From: Actinomycetales bacterium JB111
GTDB lineage: Bacteria > Actinomycetota > Actinomycetes > Actinomycetales > Actinomycetaceae
DNA length: 64,000 nt
Direction of reading: 5' to 3'
NCBI GenBank assembly: GCA_900163555.1
Contig: FUHX01000045.1
Location: 1-64,000 of the forward strand
Shown: positions 1 through 6,992 of the stretch, one piece after another
Numbering within the stretch: the first letter of the stretch is position 1
How the letters are laid out: every line of letters begins with the position of its first letter
Position numbers and translations under genes: made by a program
The notes under the pieces: model-generated
What the model saw: the letters and a program-made list of their open reading frames with translations, nothing else
Database searches by the model: none
Told to the model about the DNA's origin: nothing

Positions 1-61
1 GCCCGGGGCGGAGTGAGGGTTGCCATGCCCGGCAGGATCGGTTTTCCGACGGCGCGTCAGA

Positions 62-73
62 TAGCCTGACCGC
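62..73 (+). promoter_or_regulatory. Leaderless promoter (-10 box TAGCCT)
   Basis: TAGCCT at 62-67 is followed by six bases and then the ATG at 74. In actinobacteria this spacing puts transcription initiation on or next to the start codon, giving an mRNA with no 5' leader. No Shine-Dalgarno sequence precedes the ATG. Confidence 0.6.
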
Positions 74-421
74 ATGGAGATCGTCGTCGGAATCGTGCTC
101 GTCATCCACCTGCTCGGCTGGGCGCTCGCGCTCGGGATGGCGGTCTCCGGGCTGCGCGGCGGATTCCTCCCGAAGGGCGCCACGCACGGCGTGCTCACCG
201 CCCTCGTCGCCGGCATCGTCCTGGTGGGACTCGCGGAGATGGACGGTGGGGACGTCAACCACGTCAAGATCGGCGTCAAGCTCGTCGTCGCCCTCGTGGC
301 GACCGTCGTCGCGTTCCTGGGCGACCGGGCCCGCCGGGACGACGTCAAGGGCTCGCCGATGATTCCCGCCCTCGCCGTGCTCGTCGTGGTGAACGTGGCC
401 GTGGCGGTCCTCTGGCGCTGA
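74..421 (+). CDS. Small four-helix integral membrane protein, function unknown
   Basis: A 115-residue protein made almost entirely of four hydrophobic stretches (about residues 1-25, 40-60, 68-85 and 94-113) separated by short loops. The loop around residues 84-93 carries the basic run RARRDD and is probably cytoplasmic. I recognise no catalytic motif. Integral membrane proteins of this size are common in actinobacterial genomes without known function. The start is set by the leaderless promoter six bases upstream. The gene stands alone; the next gene begins 116 bases later with its own promoter. The ORF is real by codon bias, but the role cannot be inferred. Confidence 0.75.
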   Translation: MEIVVGIVLVIHLLGWALALGMAVSGLRGGFLPKGATHGVLTALVAGIVLVGLAEMDGGDVNHVKIGVKLVVALVATVVAFLGDRARRDDVKGSPMIPALAVLVVVNVAVAVLWR

Positions 422-537
422 GCCGGCCGGGCCGGTTCACGGCCCCTCCTGCGGGCCGAGGCGTCGAGACCCGCTAGCCTGCGAACCGCGTCGCCGACCG
501 GCGACCGGTCGCTCGATCCATCGACGGGAGGCGGGCA

Positions 538-1011
538 GTGTCGGAGCTCCTCACGATCCTGGCGATCGCGGTCGGCCTGGCGGGCGTCGTCAGCCAGATC
601 TTTCCCGGCGGCTCGATCGTCGCCGCCGCGGTCGCGATCTGGGGCTGGTACCAGGGCGGGACGCTCGGCTGGACGGTCGCGCTCGTCGCCATCGTCTCCA
701 TGGTCGTGGCCATGGTGCTCAAGTACGTCCTCACCGCGCGCTACCTCGAGCGCGGCGGTGTGAAGAGCTCGACCCTCACGATCGCGGCGCTCGCCGGCGT
801 CGTCGGGTTCTTCGTGGTCCCGGTGATCGGGATGTTCCTGTTCTTCATCGGGGCCGTGTTCCTCGTCGAGCTCGCCCGCTCCCGCACGGTGGCGCGCGCC
901 TGGCCCGCCACGAAGCGGGCCCTCAAGGCCGCCGGGCTGACGATCCTCATCGAGCTCGCGGGCGCGATGGTCGCCGTCGGAGCGTTCGTCGTCGCCTGGG
1001 TCGTGCGCTGA
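538..1011 (+). CDS. DUF456-family membrane protein
   Basis: A 157-residue membrane protein starting at GTG 538, behind the purine-rich ribosome site GGGAGG about 8 bases upstream. A TAGCCT -10 box at 475-480 would give a leader of about 50 bases. There are three to four helical hydrophobic blocks with glycine-rich hairpins, including GWYQGGTLGW near residue 40 and a VVGFFVVPVIGMF stretch near residue 90. These glycine-rich membrane hairpins and the length match the DUF456 family, whose biochemical role is unknown. It converges on the two-component operon. Family assignment is from memory of the motif pattern, so moderate. Confidence 0.7.
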   Translation: MSELLTILAIAVGLAGVVSQIFPGGSIVAAAVAIWGWYQGGTLGWTVALVAIVSMVVAMVLKYVLTARYLERGGVKSSTLTIAALAGVVGFFVVPVIGMFLFFIGAVFLVELARSRTVARAWPATKRALKAAGLTILIELAGAMVAVGAFVVAWVVR

Positions 1012-1065
1012 GAGGTGCACCGAGCGGAGCCTTGCTCGCGCGTCGAGAGGCCGGCGAACGCCCGG

Positions 1066-1734
1066 CTACTCCGCCCGGGTCACGCAGATCGCGACGTCCA
1101 TCCGGCCCGTGCCGCCGAGCTTCGCGATCACCTCGGACACGTGGTCCTTCACGGTGGCGGGCGAGAGGAACATCCGCTCCGCGATCTCGCGGTTGCTCAG
1201 CGACTGCGCGACGAGCCGTGCGACCTCCTGCTCGCGGGGCGTCAGCCGGGCGAGCAGCTCTCGCGCCCGGCGCTGCTTCTCGCTCGACCGGAGCGCGGCG
1301 TCGGCCAGGGGGCGCTGGACCTCCGAGGCGAAGGCCAGCCGGCCCGCGTGGGCGTCGCGCACGGCCCGTCGGAACGCGGCCGCGTCCCCGGCCTTGACCT
1401 GGAACCCGACGGCGCCCGCACCGTTCGCGCGGTGCACGTTGTCGTCGATCGCGTGCGTCGTCAGCATGACGACGGCCGCCCCCGTGCCGAGCCGGGTGAT
1501 CTCCCGTGTCGCGGCGATCCCGTCCATGACGGGCATGTCGATGTCCATGAGCACGACGTCGGGGCGGTGCGCAAGAACGGCCTCGACCGCCTGCGCACCG
1601 TTCGACGCCGTCCCGACGACGGCGATACCGGGTTCGGCCCCCTGCGCGCCCTGGTCCGGGGCCTGGATCAGCTCCGCGATCGACGCGACGACGATCGGGT
1701 CGTCGTCGACGACGAGGACACGGATCGGGCGCAC
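1066..1734 (-). CDS. NarL/LuxR-family response regulator
   Basis: A 222-residue DNA-binding response regulator. The N-terminal receiver domain shows the acidic cluster D10-D12, the phospho-acceptor D64 in the LMDIDMP motif, and a conserved Thr region (VVMLTTHA). The C-terminal LuxR-type helix-turn-helix spans about residues 158-216 ([13 protein letters not shown] ... [12 protein letters not shown] ... [14 protein letters not shown]). Where LMLTT.....V.... usually ends in a conserved Lys, the protein reads GFQVKAGD, so the receiver keeps its lysine. It lies directly downstream of a matching histidine kinase on the same strand (74-base gap), so the pair is almost certainly one operon and one signalling system. 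Target genes cannot be seen, but the divergent DUF4352-like genes are candidates. Confidence 0.93.
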   Translation of the reverse strand: MRPIRVLVVDDDPIVVASIAELIQAPDQGAQGAEPGIAVVGTASNGAQAVEAVLAHRPDVVLMDIDMPVMDGIAATREITRLGTGAAVVMLTTHAIDDNVHRANGAGAVGFQVKAGDAAAFRRAVRDAHAGRLAFASEVQRPLADAALRSSEKQRRARELLARLTPREQEVARLVAQSLSNREIAERMFLSPATVKDHVSEVIAKLGGTGRMDVAICVTRAE

Positions 1735-1808
1735 GCCCCGATCCTAGGCGGGCACCACCCACATCGGACCGGAGCACCGGGTCGACGGACGGGATGCGGG
1801 GCGGGCGG

Positions 1809-3098
1809 TCAGGCCCGGTCCTCCCACGGGAGGTAGACGTCGACGGCGAACCCGCTGCTGTCGTCGACCGTCACGGCCCCTCCGATCAGCCGGGCGCGCT
1901 CGACGATGCCGTTCAGTCCGCTCCCGGCGCCGTCCGACGACGGCTCGCCGGCCGGGACGGGGTTGCTCGCGCGGATCCGGATCCCCTCGTCGGGAGAGCC
2001 GACCACGCTCAGCCGGAGCGGCAGGCCGTGGGCATGGCGCTCGGCGTTGGTCGTGAGCTCGCTGACGATGCGATGGACCGCGCGGGCGAGCTCGTTGGGG
2101 GCGGACGCTGCGGACTCGATGCGGACGGTCGACGACAGGGGCTGGCCCGCGTCCGCACGCGCGTCGAGGAGCTCGGAGAGGTGGTCGAGCGTGACGAGCG
2201 GCTCGGGGCTCGTGCCGTGCAGCATCCGCACGAGCGACGTGAGGTCGGCGACGGCCCGCGCCGACTGCTGGTGGATGCGCTCGGCGCGCTCGCGCAGGTC
2301 CGGCCGGTCCGCCGCCGCGACGGCCAGGGCCTGGGACTCGAGGCTGAGGGTGGAGAGGCGGCCGCCCAGGCCGTCGTGGATCTCGCGGGCGACGGCCTCC
2401 CGTTCGGCGCGGCGGGAGGACTCCGTGCGCGCCTCGTCGAGCTCGTTCTCGACGGCGACGACCGTGTGCTCGGCCCGGCGCTGCCGCCAGCGGGCGAGCC
2501 GGACGAGCCCCAGGGCGATCGCGGCGGCGAGGGCGATGGCCGCGGTGGCGAGGACCTGCGGGAGGGCGAGTGGCACGTACGCCCCGGACTCGGTCGTCTG
2601 CGCCGCGAAGAGGGTGCGCAGCGAGGACGTGCCGGCGGTCGTGGACCGCACGTCCCGCCAGGTGGAGACGACGACGGCGGCGGTGACGAGCCCGACGCTC
2701 AGCCGGGGCCGGCCAAGGCGACCGTGCGCGATCGCGGAGGACAGGGCGACGAGCGGGGCGGCGGGGGAGATCGGCAGGGCGATCGCGAGGGCCGACGTCA
2801 GCGCGACGGTGCCGAACGGGTAGCTGGAGCGGCGCAGGAGCAGCAGGCCGTGGAGCAGGATCGCCAGCGGCGCGAAGGCGTACACGAAGGACGCGCCGAC
2901 CGACATCGTGGCCTCGTCCTCGACGGCGCGCGCCCACCAGGGGCTGATGACGGCGTCGAACAGGCCGCACAGGCCCACGACGGCGACGAGGAGAGCCTCC
3001 CGGGCGAACCGTCCCCCGCGGCCGAGGGCGCCGCGAAGCCGGCCGACCCCGGGGCGGGGAGTGCCGTCCGCGCGGGACTGTCGGGAGTTCGAGGGCAT
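1809..3098 (-). CDS. NarL-type sensor histidine kinase (HisKA_3)
   Basis: A 429-residue membrane sensor kinase. The first ~190 residues hold about five hydrophobic segments with little extracellular loop, so it probably senses within or at the membrane. A coiled coil leads into the HisKA_3 dimerisation domain with phospho-acceptor H241 in REIHDGLGG. The C-terminal ATPase domain has a recognisable N box (ELTTNAERHAHG) and G box (GSGLNGIVERARLIGG). I chose ATG 3098 because upstream in-frame codons run into low-complexity reverse-strand sequence of the next gene, and the hydrophobic N-terminus begins soon after this Met. It is followed by its response regulator. The upstream region carries four CCGACCGG repeats that could be the regulator's own sites. 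Confidence 0.9.
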   Translation of the reverse strand: MPSNSRQSRADGTPRPGVGRLRGALGRGGRFAREALLVAVVGLCGLFDAVISPWWARAVEDEATMSVGASFVYAFAPLAILLHGLLLLRRSSYPFGTVALTSALAIALPISPAAPLVALSSAIAHGRLGRPRLSVGLVTAAVVVSTWRDVRSTTAGTSSLRTLFAAQTTESGAYVPLALPQVLATAAIALAAAIALGLVRLARWRQRRAEHTVVAVENELDEARTESSRRAEREAVAREIHDGLGGRLSTLSLESQALAVAAADRPDLRERAERIHQQSARAVADLTSLVRMLHGTSPEPLVTLDHLSELLDARADAGQPLSSTVRIESAASAPNELARAVHRIVSELTTNAERHAHGLPLRLSVVGSPDEGIRIRASNPVPAGEPSSDGAGSGLNGIVERARLIGGAVTVDDSSGFAVDVYLPWEDRA

Positions 3099-3121
3099 GG
3101 GCGTGATCCTCACACGAACCA

Positions 3122-3191
3122 CCGACCGGGCAAGCGGCCGACCGGTCGGGCGGACCCCCGCCGACCGGAGGGGGTGGTTCCGACCGGTCGG
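3122..3191. promoter_or_regulatory. Cluster of CCGACCGG boxes, two as 12-bp palindromes
   Basis: The divergent region between the kinase and the DUF4352-like gene holds four copies of CCGACCGG starting at 3122, 3138, 3161 and 3180. The copies at 3138-3149 and 3180-3191 extend to the perfect palindrome CCGACCGGTCGG. Their centres are 42 bp apart, four helical turns, so two dimers would sit on the same face of the DNA. This is a plausible operator for the adjacent LuxR-type regulator or another dimeric factor. No experimental site of this sequence is known to me. Confidence 0.45.
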
Positions 3192-3260
3192 CGCCTGTGC
3201 CGGGTGGTGCGCGCCCGGTTGTCTTGCCTCGTACCGTTCGCCCCCCGCTTGGAGGACCCC

Positions 3261-4022
3261 ATGTCCCGCACGCCCCGCCCCGGTCCGGATCAGGTTCCCG
3301 CCGCCGGCTCTGACGACCAGCGCAACCCGTACGGTGAGCCGTTCGCCCCGCTCAGCGCGAAGGAGATCCGCCGCCAGAAGCGGATGTCGAAGGCGGGCCG
3401 CAGCTGGTTCGCGCGGCACAAGTTCCTCACCGGAGTTCTCGGCGTCGCCGCCGTCGGCACGGTGGCCGCCGCGGTCGGCGGGGGCGAGGGGGAGACGGAC
3501 GACCGCGAGGTCGCGGCCGAGCCGTCGCCCAGCTCGTCCGCGCCGTCGTCGGCACCCGACACGGCGCCCGCCGACGCGGGCGAGGAGGCGGTCGTCGAGG
3601 TGGAGGAGGTCGCCGACGAGCCGGCCGCCCCCGGCATCGGCGAGGCGACCGCGGCCGGCGACCTCGCGATCACGGTCACCGGCGTCGAGAGCGGGCTGAC
3701 CCAGGTCGGCAGCGAGTACGTCGTCGCCGAGGCCCAGGGCCAGTACGTCCTCGTGCACGTGACCATCACGAACGAGGGCAACGAGTCCGAGAACTTCTGG
3801 GAGCAGGACGCCACCCTGGTGGACGACCAGGGCCGCGTCCACGACACCTCGTCGGACTCGATCTACCTCGAGGGCGAGACCGGCTGGCTGGTCACGTCGA
3901 TCAACCCCGGCAACACCGCCGAGGGCACGCTCCTGTTCGACATCCCGGCCGACGCCGTCCCGGACCTCGCCCGGTTCAGCCCGGGCCTGTTCTCCGACGA
4001 CGTCGACATCGCCCTGCGCTGA
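3261..4022 (+). CDS. Membrane-anchored DUF4352-like protein (copy 1)
   Basis: A 253-residue protein with a cytoplasmic Arg/Lys-rich N-terminus (residues 1-53), one transmembrane helix (about 54-75), an acidic Ser/Pro/Glu linker (76-122), and an extracellular beta-sandwich of the DUF4352 type (about 125-253). The domain starts at APGIGEATAAGDLAITVTG and contains the typical YVLVHVTITNEG strand. DUF4352 domains are immunoglobulin-like folds found in exported Gram-positive proteins, generally of unknown role. The ATG at 3261 follows the ribosome site TTGGAGG. Two further proteins downstream start their domain with the same PGIGE signature, so this is a tandem paralogue family. It diverges from a two-component system, which may respond to the same envelope signal. 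Confidence 0.75.
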   Translation: MSRTPRPGPDQVPAAGSDDQRNPYGEPFAPLSAKEIRRQKRMSKAGRSWFARHKFLTGVLGVAAVGTVAAAVGGGEGETDDREVAAEPSPSSSAPSSAPDTAPADAGEEAVVEVEEVADEPAAPGIGEATAAGDLAITVTGVESGLTQVGSEYVVAEAQGQYVLVHVTITNEGNESENFWEQDATLVDDQGRVHDTSSDSIYLEGETGWLVTSINPGNTAEGTLLFDIPADAVPDLARFSPGLFSDDVDIALR

Positions 4023-4075
4023 GTCCGCAGCTGATCAGGCAGGAACCGACCAGACATGAGGATGTGGAGCCAGAC

Positions 4076-4762
4076 GTGAGCATGTGGCAGCGATCCCGCG
4101 AGTACGCCGCGGCCAAGAAGGCGTACAAGGAGAGGCTGCGGACGCTGAGTCCGGCCGAGCGCGAGCACCACGAGGCGTGCGAGGCGGTCGAGCGCGACAT
4201 CGCGCAGATCTCGGCGCGGCTCGCCGACGCGCAGTCGAACGTGCTCGCCTCGTTCGCCGGACGCGTCCCGGGAACGTTCTTCGAGGGCATCTTCGTGACC
4301 GAGGAGACGGTGTTCGTCCCCGGGACCACGTTCCCGCTGGAGCCCGGGCTGGAGATCACGCTTGTCGAGGGCGGGCAGGCCCACGCGTACGCGATGAACA
4401 GGAGTCCCGGCGGGACGTCCCTGCGCCGGGGAGCGGCGCACATGGTGATGCCGGGTGCCGGGTTCTTCGTCAAGGACCAGAAGGTGAGGACCTTCGACAC
4501 CCGGGAGCTGGTGCTCGCGTTCGACTCGGACACCTGGGCCCACGTCCAGCACGTCAACCCCGACCACCGGATCGAGGCCGTCACCTTCGTCTCGCAGGTC
4601 AAGAACGTCCTGAAGAACCTGTCGTCGCTGCGCCAGGAGCGCGACCGGGCGGTCGCCGACCTGACGACCGAGCTCGAGGAGGTCCAGAACTTCCGCCGGA
4701 GCCTCGGCGAGGACCCCTGCCCGAGGCCGGTGCGCCGGCGGGCGGAGCTGCCCGCAGTCTGA
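4076..4762 (+). CDS. Hypothetical protein with terminal coiled coils
   Basis: A 228-residue protein of unknown function. Residues 1-50 and 185-220 are charged helical stretches rich in Glu, Arg and Ala (REYAAAKKAYKERL; LRQERDRAVADLTTELEEV) and likely coiled coils. The middle is beta-rich, with a Gly-Gly-Gln hairpin and an aromatic GAGFFVKDQK stretch. No signal peptide or membrane helix, so it should be cytoplasmic. Two GTG codons compete as start; I prefer 4076 because GGAG at 4066-4069 lies six bases upstream, while 4064 has no ribosome site. It sits between DUF4352-like genes on the same strand and may be co-transcribed with them. I do not recognise the family. Confidence 0.7.
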   Translation: MSMWQRSREYAAAKKAYKERLRTLSPAEREHHEACEAVERDIAQISARLADAQSNVLASFAGRVPGTFFEGIFVTEETVFVPGTTFPLEPGLEITLVEGGQAHAYAMNRSPGGTSLRRGAAHMVMPGAGFFVKDQKVRTFDTRELVLAFDSDTWAHVQHVNPDHRIEAVTFVSQVKNVLKNLSSLRQERDRAVADLTTELEEVQNFRRSLGEDPCPRPVRRRAELPAV

Positions 4763-4870
4763 GGGGAGCGTGCCCGTCGTCGGCCGTGTCGAGCGGCGGC
4801 GTATCGCGCCCAGGACCGGGGGAGAACAGCCCGCGACGACGGGCCGCCGGGTGACGTCCGGCACGGCAGG

Positions 4871-5464
4871 ATGAGGCGCATGCCCCCACCGCCCGTCCCG
4901 CCGACGCACGAGCGCCCGACGTCGACGATCGACCCGGCGCCCGGGCGGGCCTCCCGGTGGCGGTGGCTGCTGGCCGCCGTCGCCGTCCTCGTCCTTCTCA
5001 ACGTCGGGCTGTGGATCGTCCGCGTCGACATCCTGCCCCCGTCCTGGGCGGAGGAGCACCCCACCGCGGGGGCGGACGCTCCCGGCATCGGCGAGGAGGT
5101 GACGGTCGGCGACCTCACGATGACGGTGACGTCCGTCGAGCAGGGGCTCCCGGCCGACGACGTCACGCTCGACGTCCGCCCTGCCGACGGCGAGTACGCC
5201 GAGATCCGGCTCGAGGTGCGCAACGAGGGGGCGGCGGCCGTCGACGTGCCGTCGGCCCCGATCGGGCTGGTGGACGTCGACGGACGGGAGAACTCCCCGC
5301 TCGAGACCGACTGGTCGGACGACGCGGACACCGATGCCGTCGCCCCCGGCGCGACCCGCGAGCTCGTCGTCGTGTACGACCTGGCGGAGGGCGTCGAGCC
5401 CGACCACGTCTCGCTCCCGACGTCCGAGCAGGGATCGAGCAGGACGATGGTGAGGCTGCGATGA
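4871..5464 (+). CDS. Membrane-anchored DUF4352-like protein (copy 2)
   Basis: A 197-residue protein with a short Pro-rich cytoplasmic tail, a single transmembrane helix (about residues 31-50) and one extracellular beta-sandwich starting at APGIGEEVTVGDLTMTVTSVEQG. The block YAEIRLEVRNEGAAAVDV corresponds to the central strands of copy 1. It has no acidic linker, so the domain sits close to the membrane. Its stop codon overlaps the start of the next gene by an ATGA junction, so the two are translationally coupled. Function unknown; the shared architecture suggests the three copies act together at the outer face of the membrane. Confidence 0.72.
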   Translation: MRRMPPPPVPPTHERPTSTIDPAPGRASRWRWLLAAVAVLVLLNVGLWIVRVDILPPSWAEEHPTAGADAPGIGEEVTVGDLTMTVTSVEQGLPADDVTLDVRPADGEYAEIRLEVRNEGAAAVDVPSAPIGLVDVDGRENSPLETDWSDDADTDAVAPGATRELVVVYDLAEGVEPDHVSLPTSEQGSSRTMVRLR

Positions 5465-6081
5465 GCGCGTCGACACCGCGGCCCGACGGCCCTCGTGCGA
5501 CGGCGGGCGGCACCCGGCGAGGGCGCCCCGGGACCGCGTGGGTCCCGATCGCCGTCGTCGCCGTGTTCGCCGTCCTCGCGCTCGTCCAGGGCATCCTCGT
5601 CGCCGGCGCGACGCGCGGCAACGACGTGCCGGCCGAGTTCGAGACCGCCGGCGACTCCGTCCCCGGCATCGGCGAGGCCGTCGAGGTGGACGGCCTCGCC
5701 TACACGGTCACCGCGGTGCGGACCGCCACCATGCGGCTGGACGAGGACGCGCTGGGCGGGGCCGGCGAGCGCGTGGTCGTCCTCGACGTCGAGATCGAGA
5801 ACGTCGCCTCGACGTCGCGTCCGTACCGCGTCGACGGCTGGCTGCTGGTCGACGAGGCGACCCGGCGGCACTCGCCGGTCGATGTGAGTGTCCTCGCGCG
5901 AAGCTGGCAGGGCGAGCCGCTCCTGCCGCACGCCGGCTCGGTCAACCCGGGCGTCGTCCGCACCGGCGTGGTCGTCTTCGAGGGCGTGCTCACCCACTCG
6001 CCGGACCACCTGCGGATCGCCGAGGCAGCTCGTGGATCGAGCCCTGTGCCGGAGCTGGGCGCCGTCCGCCTGAGGGACTGA
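5461..6081 (+). CDS. Membrane-anchored DUF4352-like protein (copy 3)
   Basis: A 206-residue protein with an Arg/Gly-rich cytoplasmic N-terminus, a transmembrane helix (about 26-48) and an extracellular domain opening with SVPGIGEAVEVDGLAYTVTAV. The strand RVVVLDVEIENVASTS matches copies 1 and 2, although the domains have diverged. ATG 5461 overlaps the TGA of copy 2 (ATGA), which fixes the start and implies a coupled pair with fixed stoichiometry. No enzymatic motif is visible. The cluster ends here, and the next gene has its own promoter region. Confidence 0.72.
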   Translation: MSASTPRPDGPRATAGGTRRGRPGTAWVPIAVVAVFAVLALVQGILVAGATRGNDVPAEFETAGDSVPGIGEAVEVDGLAYTVTAVRTATMRLDEDALGGAGERVVVLDVEIENVASTSRPYRVDGWLLVDEATRRHSPVDVSVLARSWQGEPLLPHAGSVNPGVVRTGVVVFEGVLTHSPDHLRIAEAARGSSPVPELGAVRLRD

Positions 6082-6159
6082 CCGCGGTCCCGACCGATCT
6101 CCTCGTGCCCGCTCGGGCACCGCGCAGGAAAATCCCGTGCTGCACTCCGCCCGCCCTCC

Positions 6160-6171
6160 TACGCTGGTGGG
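6160..6171 (+). promoter_or_regulatory. Leaderless promoter upstream of a short ORF
   Basis: TACGCT at 6160-6165 followed by six bases and GTG 6172, the same geometry as the other leaderless starts in this window. It is the only clear -10 box in the 327-base gap before the Fbp-like gene, so that gene probably has a transcribed leader of about 237 bases. Confidence 0.5.
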
Positions 6172-6240
6172 GTGAAGTACCGAGAGCTGTACGCACAGCG
6201 CCAGGAGGTCGTCGGCGAGGCACTCGCCGACGGTGAGTAG
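6172..6240 (+). CDS. Leaderless 22-codon short ORF (candidate leader peptide)
   Basis: GTG 6172 to TAG 6240 encodes VKYRELYAQRQEVVGEALADGE. The reading frame starts where the TACGCT promoter predicts the transcript to begin, and it lies 168 bases upstream of the Fbp-like (EF-G-binding) gene. After it, CGGTCGCC near 6310 and GGGCGACCG near 6338 can form a hairpin within the leader. Staphylococcal fusB, a member of the same EF-G-binding family, is preceded by a regulatory leader peptide, so an attenuation role is possible. It could also be a chance ORF or a gene remnant. Confidence 0.35.
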   Translation: MKYRELYAQRQEVVGEALADGE

Positions 6241-6408
6241 CCGGCCCGCCCCGGCCGTGGAGCGCCAACCGCGCGCCGCGGCCGGTTCGTCGTGCCCGCA
6301 CCGACCCCACCGGTCGCCGGCGCCCTCTGCCGGGCGACCGACGGACCGACCTCCACACTCTCGACTCCTCAGGCCCGCCGTCGACGGCGCGGCCCGAAAG
6401 GCGCTTCC

Positions 6409-6912
6409 ATGCTCACTCTCACCGAGTCCACCATCCGCTCCTCCTTCGTCAACGCCTCCCGCAAGGAGGTCAAGGACGCCTCGCTCCCGCCGAACCTCAC
6501 GGAGATGACCGACGACGACTTCGCCGACCTCGACCTCCTCGGCTGGCGCGACGCCACGTACCTCCGCCGCGCCTACGTGGTCGTCCCCGGCCTCGACGAC
6601 GAACCGATCGGCATCTCGCTGCGCCAGGCGGAGAAGGCCCCGCGCCGACGCGCGATGTGCAACTGGTGCCGCGACGTCCGGCTGCTGAACGAGGTCGTCT
6701 TCTACTCGGCCAGGAAGGTCGGCCCGGCCGGCCGCCGCGGCGATACGGTCGGCACCCTGCTCTGCCGCGACTTCGAGTGCTCGGCCAACGTGCGCAACGA
6801 CCCGCCGCCCCCGTACGAGGGGTTCGACGTCGACGCCGCCCGTGTGCGCCGGATCGACGACCTCCGTCTGCGGGCGACCGGGTTCGCCGAGGACCTGGTC
6901 GCGGGACGCTGA
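6409..6912 (+). CDS. FBP-domain protein (elongation factor G-binding, FusB-like)
   Basis: A 167-residue protein with an N-terminal helical segment and a C-terminal treble-clef zinc finger formed by C84, C87, C119 and C124 (motifs CNWC and CRDFEC). This layout is that of the Fbp/FusB family, which bind EF-G and release it from stalled ribosomes; in staphylococci they give fusidic acid resistance. Actinobacterial members are about this size and are usually shorter at the N-terminus. ATG 6409 has an AAAGG ribosome site. An in-frame upstream Met at 6292 lacks one and would add low-complexity sequence. Resistance versus general ribosome-rescue function cannot be decided from sequence. Confidence 0.82.
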   Translation: MLTLTESTIRSSFVNASRKEVKDASLPPNLTEMTDDDFADLDLLGWRDATYLRRAYVVVPGLDDEPIGISLRQAEKAPRRRAMCNWCRDVRLLNEVVFYSARKVGPAGRRGDTVGTLLCRDFECSANVRNDPPPPYEGFDVDAARVRRIDDLRLRATGFAEDLVAGR

Positions 6913-6992
6913 GCCCGCACGCCGGTCCCGTCCACAGCCCCGCCGGCCGACGCCTGCGGGCTGTGGGCGGTCCGACGTAGCCTGGGGGCACG

